This document shows positions 46,351-54,167 of a DNA stretch of 57,463 nucleotides, in pieces. This DNA comes from Iodobacter sp. GTDB lineage: Bacteria > Pseudomonadota > Gammaproteobacteria > Burkholderiales > Chitinibacteraceae. The translations under genes were made by a program, and so were the position numbers. The first letter of the stretch is position 1, and every line of letters starts with the position of its first letter. Location: assembly GCF_025352645.1 (NCBI RefSeq), contig NZ_JANXSO010000069.1:1-57463 (forward strand), in the 5' to 3' direction. The notes beneath the pieces were generated by a model that had not been told where the DNA came from, ran no database searches, and worked only from the letters and a program-made list of their open reading frames with translations.

Positions 46351-46380
46351 ACGGCCGCTGCGATTCGGGCGGCCGTTTTT
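46351..46380 (+). terminator. Attenuating terminator between dppA and dppB
   Basis: ACGGCCGC and GCGGCCGT enclose ten bases and are followed by five Ts. It lies 20 bases beyond the dppA stop and 136 before dppB, as expected for partial termination after an abundant binding protein. Confidence 0.88.
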
Positions 46381-46515
46381 GCGTAGTGCTTTTGTGTATG
46401 TTGATGTCATTGGCCTTTGCAGTTGCTGTTTTTGTGCTGAAGGTGTGTTTACGTAGCTAAAGTTTTTTATGTTTTTCGCAGCTAAAACTGCCGTGCGCCG
46501 TATGGAGAAATATCC

Positions 46516-47526
46516 ATGTTTAGTTTTATTTTTCGCCGCTTAAGCGTCACGATCCCCACTTTTTTGGGCATCACCGTTTTAGCGTTTGCGCTGATTCACA
46601 TGATTCCGGGCGATCCGGTTTTGGTGATGGTGGGTGAGCGTCGTTTAGACCCAGAATTTTATCGCCAAGCCCTGATTCGGCTTGGTTTAGATCAGCCTTT
46701 ATATGTGCAGTACTGGCAATATCTGCTGAAAGTATTGCATGGTGATCTAGGTTTTTCTTTGGTGACGCATGAGCCTGTGATTAGGGATTTTTGGGCGCTG
46801 TTTCCTGCCACATTTGAGCTTTCAATGTGTGCCATGTTGTTTGCTACGGTAACGGGGCTTGCCGCAGGGATTGTGGCAGCAACGCGTCGCGGCACCGCGA
46901 TCGACCATGCCGTAATGGGTACGGCCTTAACAGGCTATTCAATGCCGATTTTCTGGTGGGGCTTGCTGCTGATTATGCTGTTCTCGGTGCAGCTAGGCTG
47001 GACACCGGTTTCGGGCCGTTTAGATTTGGAATTTGATATCCCGCGCGTGACTGGCTTGATGCTGATTGACACGCTGATTTCAGGTGAAGAAGGTGCGTTT
47101 AAATCTGCTGTGATGCATCTGATCTTGCCAACCATCGTATTGGGTACCATCCCAATGGCGGTGATTGCACGCATGACGCGCTCGTCCATGCTAGAAGTGC
47201 TACGCGAAGAATATATCCGTACAGCCCGGGCCAAGGGTCTTTCCAAAACGCGGATCGTACTGGTGCACGCATTAAGAAATGCGCTGATGCCCGTGGTCAC
47301 GGTGATTGGTTTACAAGTTGGCACCATGCTGGCTGGTGCCGTACTGACTGAGAGTATTTTCTCTTGGCCGGGTATTGGTAAATGGCTGATAGATTCGATT
47401 TCGCGTCGTGATTATCCGGTGGTGCAGGGCGGTATTTTATTGATCGCTACGCTGATTATTATTGTTAACCTAGTGGTTGATGTGCTGTACGGCATTATCA
47501 ATCCACGTATTCGCCATGCGAGGTAA
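46516..47526 (+). CDS. dppB: Dipeptide ABC transporter permease DppB
   Basis: The 336-aa permease has an N-terminal helix (about 9-29) and five further helices. The family opening IPTFLGITVLAFALIHMIPG and the cytoplasmic EAA loop EEYIRTARAKGLSKTRIVLV near 235-254, which contacts the ATPases, are both present. It pairs with DppC as the channel. GGAGA before the ATG and two bases between its stop and the dppC start show operon structure. Confidence 0.94.
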   Translation: MFSFIFRRLSVTIPTFLGITVLAFALIHMIPGDPVLVMVGERRLDPEFYRQALIRLGLDQPLYVQYWQYLLKVLHGDLGFSLVTHEPVIRDFWALFPATFELSMCAMLFATVTGLAAGIVAATRRGTAIDHAVMGTALTGYSMPIFWWGLLLIMLFSVQLGWTPVSGRLDLEFDIPRVTGLMLIDTLISGEEGAFKSAVMHLILPTIVLGTIPMAVIARMTRSSMLEVLREEYIRTARAKGLSKTRIVLVHALRNALMPVVTVIGLQVGTMLAGAVLTESIFSWPGIGKWLIDSISRRDYPVVQGGILLIATLIIIVNLVVDVLYGIINPRIRHAR

Positions 47527-47528
47527 GT

Positions 47529-48440
47529 ATGTCGAACATTAAGTCTTTGGCCGCAGCTGAGCCCCTTTATAGCTATCCATCACCACTCAAAGAATTTTGG
47601 CAAAGCTTTAGCGCCAATCGTGGTGCTTTGGTTTCATTTATCTTTTTTATGCTGTTGGTTGTGGCCGCTTTACTTGCTCCTTGGCTCGCGCCACACGCGC
47701 CTAGCGAGCAGTATCGTGAGTTCTTTTTAACGCCTCCTGCATGGCAAACCGGTGGCTCTTGGCAGTTTTTTTTAGGAACCGATGAAGTAGGCCGAGATAT
47801 TCTTAGCCGCCTGCTGCACGGTGCAAGGCTGAGCTTATTAATTGGCTTGATCTCGGTAACGATGTCGCTATTGCCGGGGATTGTGTTGGGGATGATTGCC
47901 GCTTTTTACCCTAACTTTATTGGCACCTCCATCATGCGCGCGATGGATGTAATGATGGCACTGCCTTCATTACTCTTAGCCGTGGCAATTGTGGCCGTGC
48001 TAGGGCCGGGGCTGCTGAATACGATTTTGGCGATTTCCGTGGTGAGCTTGCCATCTTATGTAAGGCTGGCGCGGGCTTCTGCCATGGGCGAGTTATCAAA
48101 AGATTATGTGATCGCATCTCGCCTATCGGGTGCGAGCAAGTTGCGCCTGATGTTTAACACCGTGCTGCCCAACTGTATGGCACCGCTGATTGTGCAAGCA
48201 ACGCTGGGCTTTTCTGCCGCTATTCTGGATGCCGCTGCCTTGGGCTTCTTGGGCCTTGGCGCACAACCGCCTTTGCCTGAGTGGGGCACGATGCTGGCCT
48301 CTGCCCGTGATTATATCGAGCGCGCTTGGTGGGTAGTGACTATGCCAGGGGTAACGATCTTAATCACCGTGCTGGCGCTTAATCTAATGGGCGATGGCCT
48401 GCGCGACGCGCTAGACCCAAAACTGAAAAAGCTGGCTTAA
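47529..48440 (+). CDS. dppC: Dipeptide ABC transporter permease DppC
   Basis: This 303-aa second permease has an N-terminal cytoplasmic stretch, helix 1 at about 35-55 and the FLGTDEVGRDILSRLLHGAR signature near 82-101. The EAA loop SKDYVIASRLSGASKLRLMF is near 190-209. GAGG of the dppB end serves as its ribosome site. A 128-base spacer with a large palindrome separates it from dppD. Confidence 0.94.
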   Translation: MSNIKSLAAAEPLYSYPSPLKEFWQSFSANRGALVSFIFFMLLVVAALLAPWLAPHAPSEQYREFFLTPPAWQTGGSWQFFLGTDEVGRDILSRLLHGARLSLLIGLISVTMSLLPGIVLGMIAAFYPNFIGTSIMRAMDVMMALPSLLLAVAIVAVLGPGLLNTILAISVVSLPSYVRLARASAMGELSKDYVIASRLSGASKLRLMFNTVLPNCMAPLIVQATLGFSAAILDAAALGFLGLGAQPPLPEWGTMLASARDYIERAWWVVTMPGVTILITVLALNLMGDGLRDALDPKLKKLA

Positions 48441-48449
48441 GGCTGCATT

Positions 48450-48532
48450 GTAGGGTGGGCAGGATTTTCTACCCACGCGGCGCAAGGTGCGCCATACCGC
48501 GTGGGCAAGATAAAACGCCTTGCCCACCCTAC
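48450..48532. repeat. Large palindromic element inside the dpp operon
   Basis: Outer arms GTAGGGTGGGCA (48450-48461) and TGCCCACCCTAC (48521-48532) are perfect inverses. The middle arms CCCACGCGG (48472-48480) and CCGCGTGGG (48497-48505) pair, and the core GGCGC-AAGGT-GCGCC (48479-48493) closes the hairpin. There is no T run, so it is not a standard terminator; it may act on mRNA stability between dppC and dppD. It shares ends with 28705-28757, 37209-37268 and 52711-52740. Confidence 0.8.
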
Positions 48533-48567
48533 TCAAGACAGACCTTTTTAAAGGCTTGGAGAAAATA

Positions 48568-49548
48568 ATGAGTTTATTAGATATAAAAAACCTCTCCGTT
48601 GCGTTTGGCTCGGTTGATAAGCCTTTTCGGGCGGTAGAAAGCGTTGATTTCTCGATTAATCGTGGCGAGATCGTCGGGATTGTGGGCGAGTCAGGCTCGG
48701 GTAAAAGCGTCACCATGCTGGCCTTGATGGGCTTGATCGATGCACCGGGCCGAGTAACGGCGGATGAATTGTCTTTTGAAGGCAAAGACCTGCTGAATAT
48801 GAAGGCCAACGATAAGCGCAAAATCATCGGCAAAGATATCGCCATGATTTTTCAGGACGCTTTATCTAGCCTCAACCCTGCCTATACCGTTGGCTATCAG
48901 TTGATGGAAACCTTGCGTCAGCATGAAGGCTTGAAGGGTGCTACGGCGCGCAAGCGTGCGCTGGAGCTGTTAGAAATGGTAGAGATCCCAGACGCTAAAT
49001 CTCGGCTTGATGCTTATCCGCATCAATTATCCGGCGGGATGAGCCAGCGGGTGATGATCGCTATGGCGATTGCCTGTAAGCCGCGCTTACTGATCGCCGA
49101 TGAGCCAACCACGGCGCTAGATGTAACCGTGCAAGCACAGATTATGGAGCTGCTGGTTAATCTGCAAAAGCAGCACGACATGGCACTGATCCTTATCACT
49201 CACGATTTGGCAGTGATTGCCGAAGTAGCGCAGCGCGTGGTGGTGATGTATGCAGGCCAAGTGGCAGAAACCAGCCCCGTGCCGGCGATCTTTGATTACC
49301 CCCGCCACCCATACACACAAGCTTTGCTCAGCTCCATTCCAGAGCACAGCAAGGGCGCACATCGTTTGGCGACGTTGCCAGGCGTAGTGCCGGGGCAATA
49401 CGATAGGCCAGTGGGATGTTTGCTTTCGCCACGCTGCCCCTATGTACAAGAATCCTGTAAAACCAAACGTCCAGATATCACGATAGCGGGCGCAGGCACC
49501 GTGCGCTGCATTACACCACTGGACGAAGCGGGGAGACCACAAGCATGA
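48568..49548 (+). CDS. dppD: Dipeptide ABC transporter ATPase DppD
   Basis: The 326-aa ATPase has Walker A GESGSGKS near 38-45, signature [16 protein letters not shown], Walker [13 protein letters not shown], and a C-terminal oligopeptide-transporter segment with four Cys ([15 protein letters not shown], then C in VRC). GGAG precedes the ATG at 48568. The frame upstream to 48520 reads through palindrome DNA and is not part of the gene. The stop overlaps dppF as ATGA. Confidence 0.94.
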   Translation: MSLLDIKNLSVAFGSVDKPFRAVESVDFSINRGEIVGIVGESGSGKSVTMLALMGLIDAPGRVTADELSFEGKDLLNMKANDKRKIIGKDIAMIFQDALSSLNPAYTVGYQLMETLRQHEGLKGATARKRALELLEMVEIPDAKSRLDAYPHQLSGGMSQRVMIAMAIACKPRLLIADEPTTALDVTVQAQIMELLVNLQKQHDMALILITHDLAVIAEVAQRVVVMYAGQVAETSPVPAIFDYPRHPYTQALLSSIPEHSKGAHRLATLPGVVPGQYDRPVGCLLSPRCPYVQESCKTKRPDITIAGAGTVRCITPLDEAGRPQA

Positions 49549-50528
49549 GCGACGCAATCCAACCTATCCTAGTCGCCAGTGAATTATCGCGTCACTACCA
49601 TGTATCGCGCGGCTTTATGAAGCCTGCTGCCACGGTGAAAGCACTCAATAGCGTGAGCTTTAGTCTGCAGCCTAAAAAAACACTGGCGGTGGTGGGTGAA
49701 TCGGGCTGTGGTAAATCTACCCTAGCGCGTCAGCTTACTTTGATTGAAGAGCTGACCTCTGGGCAGTTGCAAATTGCTGGCGTGGATACCGTGGCGGCTT
49801 CGGCCGCTGATTTAAAAATCCTGCGCCCTAAAGTGCAGATGGTGTTTCAAAACCCATATGCTTCTTTAAACCCGCGTAAGCAAATTGGCACCATGCTGGC
49901 CGAGCCACTGCTGCTGAATACCTCGCTGAGCGCCGCTGAGCGTGAAGAAAAAGTTCGCGCCATGATGACCCGCGTGGGCCTGCGCCCAGAGCATTATCAC
50001 CGCTATCCGCATATGTTTTCTGGCGGCCAGCGTCAGCGTATTGCCGTGGCCCGCGCCATGATGCTTACCCCTAGCGTGGTGGTGGCCGATGAGCCAACTT
50101 CGGCGCTGGATGTATCGATTCAGGCGCAGATTTTAAATCTGTTTATGGATCTACAAGACGAGCTGGGTATTGCTTACGTGTTTATTAGCCACAACCTATC
50201 GGTGGTTGAACACGTGGCTGACGATGTGCTAGTAATGTACTTTGGTGTAGGCGTAGAGCATGGCCCTAAGGATGTGCTGTTTGATCGGCCACTACATCCC
50301 TACACCCGAGCGCTGATGTCGGCAACGCCAGCGATCCGCGCTGAAGACCGCGGCTCTAAAGTGAAATTACTGGGTGAGCTGCCTTCACCGCTCAACCCGC
50401 CAACAGGCTGCGCTTTCAACACCCGTTGCCCCTTTGCTACCGACCATTGCCGTACAGAAGTACCCAAACTACGCCCAATCGAAGGCCGCTTAGTGGCTTG
50501 CCACCGCGTGGAAGAAATTACAGTTTGA
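49545..50528 (+). CDS. dppF: Dipeptide ABC transporter ATPase DppF
   Basis: This 327-aa partner ATPase has Walker [10 protein letters not shown] near 57-65, signature [15 protein letters not shown], Walker [12 protein letters not shown] and the C-terminal segment [15 protein letters not shown]. It completes dppABCDF. A strong hairpin terminator follows at 50562-50606. Confidence 0.94.
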   Translation: MSDAIQPILVASELSRHYHVSRGFMKPAATVKALNSVSFSLQPKKTLAVVGESGCGKSTLARQLTLIEELTSGQLQIAGVDTVAASAADLKILRPKVQMVFQNPYASLNPRKQIGTMLAEPLLLNTSLSAAEREEKVRAMMTRVGLRPEHYHRYPHMFSGGQRQRIAVARAMMLTPSVVVADEPTSALDVSIQAQILNLFMDLQDELGIAYVFISHNLSVVEHVADDVLVMYFGVGVEHGPKDVLFDRPLHPYTRALMSATPAIRAEDRGSKVKLLGELPSPLNPPTGCAFNTRCPFATDHCRTEVPKLRPIEGRLVACHRVEEITV

Positions 50529-50561
50529 TGGAATGCGGGTGGGCAACGCCCGCGACCCATA

Positions 50562-50606
50562 ACAATACGCCGCCATACCCATATTGGGATGGCGGCGTAT
50601 TGTTTT
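50562..50606 (+). terminator. Terminator of the dpp operon
   Basis: ACAATACGCCGCCAT and ATGGCGGCGTATTGT pair over 15 bases, extended by CCC/GGG across a small bulge, and are followed by TTT. It begins 34 bases past the dppF stop. Confidence 0.88.
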
Positions 50607-50691
50607 GCGGTGAGTCTAAAGGGGTTAGCTTGATTTACTTTTCTTTTGATTTCATCAGCTTTGGCTTGTGGTGGAGCGCTCAATTATCTAC

Positions 50692-50730
50692 AATTATCAA
50701 AAAATCATAATTTATGAAATATTGATAATT
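50692..50730. promoter_or_regulatory. 39-base dyad upstream of the ATPase-GNAT module
   Basis: AATTATCA (50692-50699) and TCATAA (50705-50710) are mirrored around T50711 by TTATGA (50712-50717) and TGATAATT (50723-50730), with equal five-base spacers. CAATTATC at 50691 is repeated ten bases earlier (50681-50688). The dyad ends directly at AAAGG, the ribosome site of the ATPase gene. It is an operator-like site or a leader hairpin. Confidence 0.6.
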
Positions 50731-50743
50731 AAAGGTAATAGCG

Positions 50744-51874
50744 ATGAAGATCTACAGCTATAGACGCCCAAAAGTGGCAGAGATGTATTGTGATGCGCTC
50801 CAAGGGGATAGCTTGGTAGACAAAAGATCCGGCTTATTTCTAACAGCAAAGCGTCGGGTTGGAAAAACTACTTTTTTACGAGAAGATTTACTGCCAGAGG
50901 CAAAACAGCGAGGTTGGCTGGCTGTTTACATTGATTTATGGTCTGACCGATCTCGGGACCCTGCAGAGCTGATCGCCGATGTTGTGAAAGAGACAATCTA
51001 TCAGGAGTCAGGAGCCGTGGCCAAGGCTGCTAAATCAACCGGCCTCAGTAAATTTAGTGTTGCTGGGTTTTCTTTTGATTTTCAGGCCATTGGCTTGCCT
51101 GAAGGGATGACACTATTTCAAGGATTGCAGCTATTACAGCAGCTCACTAAAAAACCAATTCTTTTAATTGTTGATGAAGCTCAGCACGCCTTAATTAGTA
51201 AAGAAGGTGAAGCCAGCATGTTTGCCTTAAAAGCAGCTCGAGATGGAATGAACAACAGTAATGATGCGCCCAAGCTCATGCTGGTTTTTACCGGATCAAA
51301 TCGCGATAAATTGGCTCATTTGGTGATGAGCAGCAAAATGCCATTTTTTGGTTCAAGTGTGATGGATTTTCCGATGTTGAATCGTGAGTTCACCGATGGC
51401 TATACCGCGCATATTAATAAAAGTTTGGCCTCGGACAATCAGCTAGATCCAAATGCCGTTTGGGATACCTTTCAATTAGTGGGCTATCGACCTGAATTTT
51501 TACGCAGCATTATCAGTGATGTTGCTTTGGAGATGCAGTCTGCTCCTGACTTGAATCAAAAAATTCAAGCGGGCGGCACTTTATTGCAAAGTCGAATTTG
51601 GGCTGAAATTGAAAATGAATACACATCTCTTTCGGCATTACAGCAGGCGATTATTCGGGTGATGTCGGTTCAACATGGCCAATTTAGCCCATTCAGTGCC
51701 AGCTCAATGGCTGAATATGGTGCGGTCGCTCAAGGGCTATCAACGGGATCTATTCAAACTGCTTTGGATGCCTTACGAGAGCGTGGCATTGTATGGAAGG
51801 AGTCGCGCGGTGCCTATGAATTGGAAGATGAATCATGGAATACATGGCTTAAGATGAAGAATATTGTTGATTAA
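50744..51874 (+). CDS. AAA-type ATPase with C-terminal winged helix, function unknown
   Basis: The 376-aa protein is a P-loop ATPase of the archaeal-type/ORC-like AAA group. Walker A is AKRRVGKTT (35-43) and Walker B is ILLIVDEAQH (139-148). A sensor-1 strand, LMLVFTGSNRDK, follows near 180. Residues about 300-370 look like a winged helix (SALQQAIIRVM, then TALDALRERGIVW and RGAYELED). Such proteins occur in defence, plasmid or mobile contexts as well as in unexplained chromosomal pairs. No signal peptide or membrane helix. AAAGG eight bases before the ATG is a good site. It is followed 17 bases later by a GNAT gene. Role unknown. Confidence 0.8.
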   Translation: MKIYSYRRPKVAEMYCDALQGDSLVDKRSGLFLTAKRRVGKTTFLREDLLPEAKQRGWLAVYIDLWSDRSRDPAELIADVVKETIYQESGAVAKAAKSTGLSKFSVAGFSFDFQAIGLPEGMTLFQGLQLLQQLTKKPILLIVDEAQHALISKEGEASMFALKAARDGMNNSNDAPKLMLVFTGSNRDKLAHLVMSSKMPFFGSSVMDFPMLNREFTDGYTAHINKSLASDNQLDPNAVWDTFQLVGYRPEFLRSIISDVALEMQSAPDLNQKIQAGGTLLQSRIWAEIENEYTSLSALQQAIIRVMSVQHGQFSPFSASSMAEYGAVAQGLSTGSIQTALDALRERGIVWKESRGAYELEDESWNTWLKMKNIVD

Positions 51875-51891
51875 TTTACTGAATTTTTCTA

Positions 51892-52671
51892 ATGCCAATA
51901 GATCGCCAATCCCCAAACGCTGATTTAAAAAATCATAGTTTTGCATTTTGGCAGTCGGCCTTAGGGCTAACAAATGCAGAAATGCTTTGCTCTCAACATG
52001 TAATTAGCCATCTCGGGCATTATTTATCTAAATCAGATGAGCAGTCGATTTTTCATTTTACTCACTTAGCAAATGGCAAACAGGTGCTTGCGCTGCCAGA
52101 GAAAATACGGCCATTGCTTGCTTCAATCGATTTAAATGAAAATCGCACACTGATTGATGCCGCAATCCTAGCTGCGGGGTTTGTAGAGCAATATCGTGAT
52201 ATTGACTATCACCTTGAGCAGATTAATTCGTTGAAGCGCATAAATAATAGTATTCAACACCTAAATTCTAACTCGCCGCTATTTAAAGGGTTGCTACCTG
52301 ATTTTTTACGCCAGCAAACGGCAGAAGACCGCGATATTTTAGATTTGGAAGAGGACGACGAGGCCATTGCTCTTGTGGCGGATGGCGCGATACAGGCCAT
52401 TGCCCGTTATGTGCCATTAAAATTGTCCCCCTTAATCGCGGACATTACGGTTTTGGTGAGCCCACTTGCAAGACAAGGGCAACTAGCGACGATGGTGGTA
52501 TCCCGTCTTTGCGAGCTAATTCTTAGCCGTGGCTTGATTCCCAGATATCGAGTGGCTCATCATCATTCTGCAAGTATTAAAGTTGCAGAAAAGTTGGGTT
52601 TTACACCCCAATTTACTATTACGGCTTGGCGGATTAAGGCTGGGGATTCACCTTCCAACATAAATGCTTAA
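51892..52671 (+). CDS. GNAT-fold acetyltransferase with extra N-terminal domain
   Basis: In this 259-aa protein, the last 80 residues (about 175-250) look like the end of a GNAT domain. ADITVLVSPLARQGQLATMVVSRL gives strand 4 and a helix with a modified pyrophosphate loop (RQGQLA in place of Q/RxxGxG/A). HHHSASIKVAEKLGF is the conserved C-terminal helix. The first 165 residues are acidic, helical and not recognised. It is paired with the ATPase gene with no evident ribosome site, suggesting coupled translation. Substrate unknown; a target on a macromolecule or the partner ATPase is only a guess. Confidence 0.7.
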   Translation: MPIDRQSPNADLKNHSFAFWQSALGLTNAEMLCSQHVISHLGHYLSKSDEQSIFHFTHLANGKQVLALPEKIRPLLASIDLNENRTLIDAAILAAGFVEQYRDIDYHLEQINSLKRINNSIQHLNSNSPLFKGLLPDFLRQQTAEDRDILDLEEDDEAIALVADGAIQAIARYVPLKLSPLIADITVLVSPLARQGQLATMVVSRLCELILSRGLIPRYRVAHHHSASIKVAEKLGFTPQFTITAWRIKAGDSPSNINA

Positions 52672-52710
52672 GTATGAGGCCCGAGGCTCGTTTTCTTCTA
52701 TGTACTCATG

Positions 52711-52740
52711 CGCGTGGGCACAAAGGCGTGCCCACCCTAC
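52711..52740. repeat. Short palindrome of the CCCACCCTAC family
   Basis: GTGGGCAC (52714-52721) pairs with GTGCCCAC (52728-52735), followed by CCTAC. It is equivalent to the right half of the element at 48450-48532. It lies between the GNAT and helicase genes. A second small hairpin, CTGTCC...GGACAG, is at 52749-52769. Confidence 0.6.
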
Positions 52741-52819
52741 ATTGCATCCTGTCCTATCCACAGGGACAGCTCCCGCCATCTCGCTTATACTTCGGCCCTT
52801 ATATTATCTAAGGCCCATC

Positions 52820-54052
52820 ATGTCCTTTGCCACTCTGGGGCTATCACCCGCCGTTTTACTTGCTGCTAGCAAAAAATCCTATATCACTCCAACGCCTGTG
52901 CAGGCGGCGGTGATTCCTGCTGTGCTATGGGGCGAGGATGTTTTGGCGCAGGCGGCCACGGGCTCGGGTAAAACGGCTGCTTACGTTTTGCCGCTGCTGC
53001 ATCTTATGACGACGGGCAGTAGCAAGGTGCTGATTTTGGTGCCAACGCGTGAGCTGGCGGTGCAGGTGGGGGACGAGATCAAAGGCTTGCTGGCGGCTTT
53101 AGGTAAAATGACTCGGCCTATCAAGCTGGCAACGGTATTTGGCGGTGTGGCGATTAATCCGCAAATGATGCAGCTGCGTGGAGGGGCCGATGTGCTGGTG
53201 GCAACGCCTGGGCGCTTACTGGATTTAATCGATAAGAACTCGGTTCGGCTCGAGTTCTTTAATACTCTGGTGCTGGATGAGGCAGATCGCTTACTGGATA
53301 TGGGCTTTGCTGCCGAAATTAACCGCATCTTGGCGCTGTTACCTGCCAAGCGTCAGAGTCTGTTTTTCTCGGCGACTTTTCCTGACGAAGTAACCGCGCT
53401 GGCCGAGGGGATTTTGCATCAGCCTAGCCACGTGACGATTGAAAACACCGAGATCAACCAGCCGGATATCTTGCAGCGCGCGATCAGCGTCGATGCCCAT
53501 GCTCGCACAGCGCTACTGGCTCAGCTGATTCAAGACAATGGTGGGCAACGGGTGCTGGTGTTTGTGGCTAGCAAGCAGGGAGCTGAGCAGCTTGCTAATC
53601 AGCTTTACGCCAAGGGCATTAATGCCGCGCCTTTTCATGGCGAATTTAGCCAAGGGCGGCGTAATCAAGTGTTGGCCGAGTTTAAGTCGGGCAGCTTGCA
53701 AGTGGTGGTGGCGACCGATCTGGCTGGCCGGGGTATCGATATTGATGGTCTGCCGTTTGTGGTGAATTACGATCTGCCAAGATCCCCCATTGATTACACT
53801 CACCGCATTGGCCGCACTGGTCGCAATGGTGCAAGTGGCTGCGCGATTAGCTTTGTTACTGCGGCCACCGAAGCGCATTTCCGCCTGATTGAAAGCCGCA
53901 CGCATATCCGTCTTACCAGAGAAGTGATCGCAAGCTTTGAGCCCCAGCAAACTAGCGCGCTTGCTGTGCCGAATCCCGGTGGAGTTAAGGGGGTGAGGAT
54001 GAGCAAAAAAGATAAACTGCGCGCGGCAGCGGCTAGGGCAGAGAAAGAATAA
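52820..54052 (+). CDS. DEAD-box RNA helicase (RhlE-like)
   Basis: The 410-aa protein has the full motif set: Q motif TPTPVQAAVIP, motif I AATGSGKT, Ia PTRELAVQV, II LDEADRLLDMGF, III SATF, then domain 2 with VATDLAGRGIDI and VI HRIGRTGRNG. It ends in a short Lys/Arg-rich tail (KGVRMSKKDKLRAAAARAEK) that likely binds RNA. Helicases of this group remodel rRNA or mRNA. AAGG before the ATG at 52820 decides the start; the frame upstream to 52664 translates repeat DNA. It is not obviously linked to the ATPase-GNAT pair. Confidence 0.93.
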   Translation: MSFATLGLSPAVLLAASKKSYITPTPVQAAVIPAVLWGEDVLAQAATGSGKTAAYVLPLLHLMTTGSSKVLILVPTRELAVQVGDEIKGLLAALGKMTRPIKLATVFGGVAINPQMMQLRGGADVLVATPGRLLDLIDKNSVRLEFFNTLVLDEADRLLDMGFAAEINRILALLPAKRQSLFFSATFPDEVTALAEGILHQPSHVTIENTEINQPDILQRAISVDAHARTALLAQLIQDNGGQRVLVFVASKQGAEQLANQLYAKGINAAPFHGEFSQGRRNQVLAEFKSGSLQVVVATDLAGRGIDIDGLPFVVNYDLPRSPIDYTHRIGRTGRNGASGCAISFVTAATEAHFRLIESRTHIRLTREVIASFEPQQTSALAVPNPGGVKGVRMSKKDKLRAAAARAEKE

Positions 54053-54064
54053 AGATGTAAGAAC

Positions 54065-54150
54065 TTAAAAAATCTTAAGGCGCAGAGAACACAGAGAAAA
54101 CCGATTGAATGGCTTCTTTGTGTTCTGCCTTTTTCTCTGTGCCTACAGAC
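54065..54150. repeat. Weak copy of the inverted repeat with CACAGAG units
   Basis: CGCAGAGAACACAGAGAAAA (54081-54100) pairs with the TTTTTCTCTGTGCC segment near 54130, with TTGTGTTCTGCC between. It resembles the arms at 11616 and 22884 (GGAGAACACGGAG). It sits between two convergent genes. Confidence 0.5.
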
Positions 54151-54167
54151 GTTTTTTTAGCGCATCA

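Noticed and set aside
50744-52671. Toxin-antitoxin interpretation of the ATPase-GNAT pair
   Set aside because: GNAT toxins are normally small (about 150-180 aa) with a ribbon-helix-helix partner; neither feature is present here.
52664-52819. Helicase start within the GNAT gene (overlap)
   Set aside because: The added 52 residues come from a palindromic repeat; the ATG at 52820 begins the usual MSFATLGLS.
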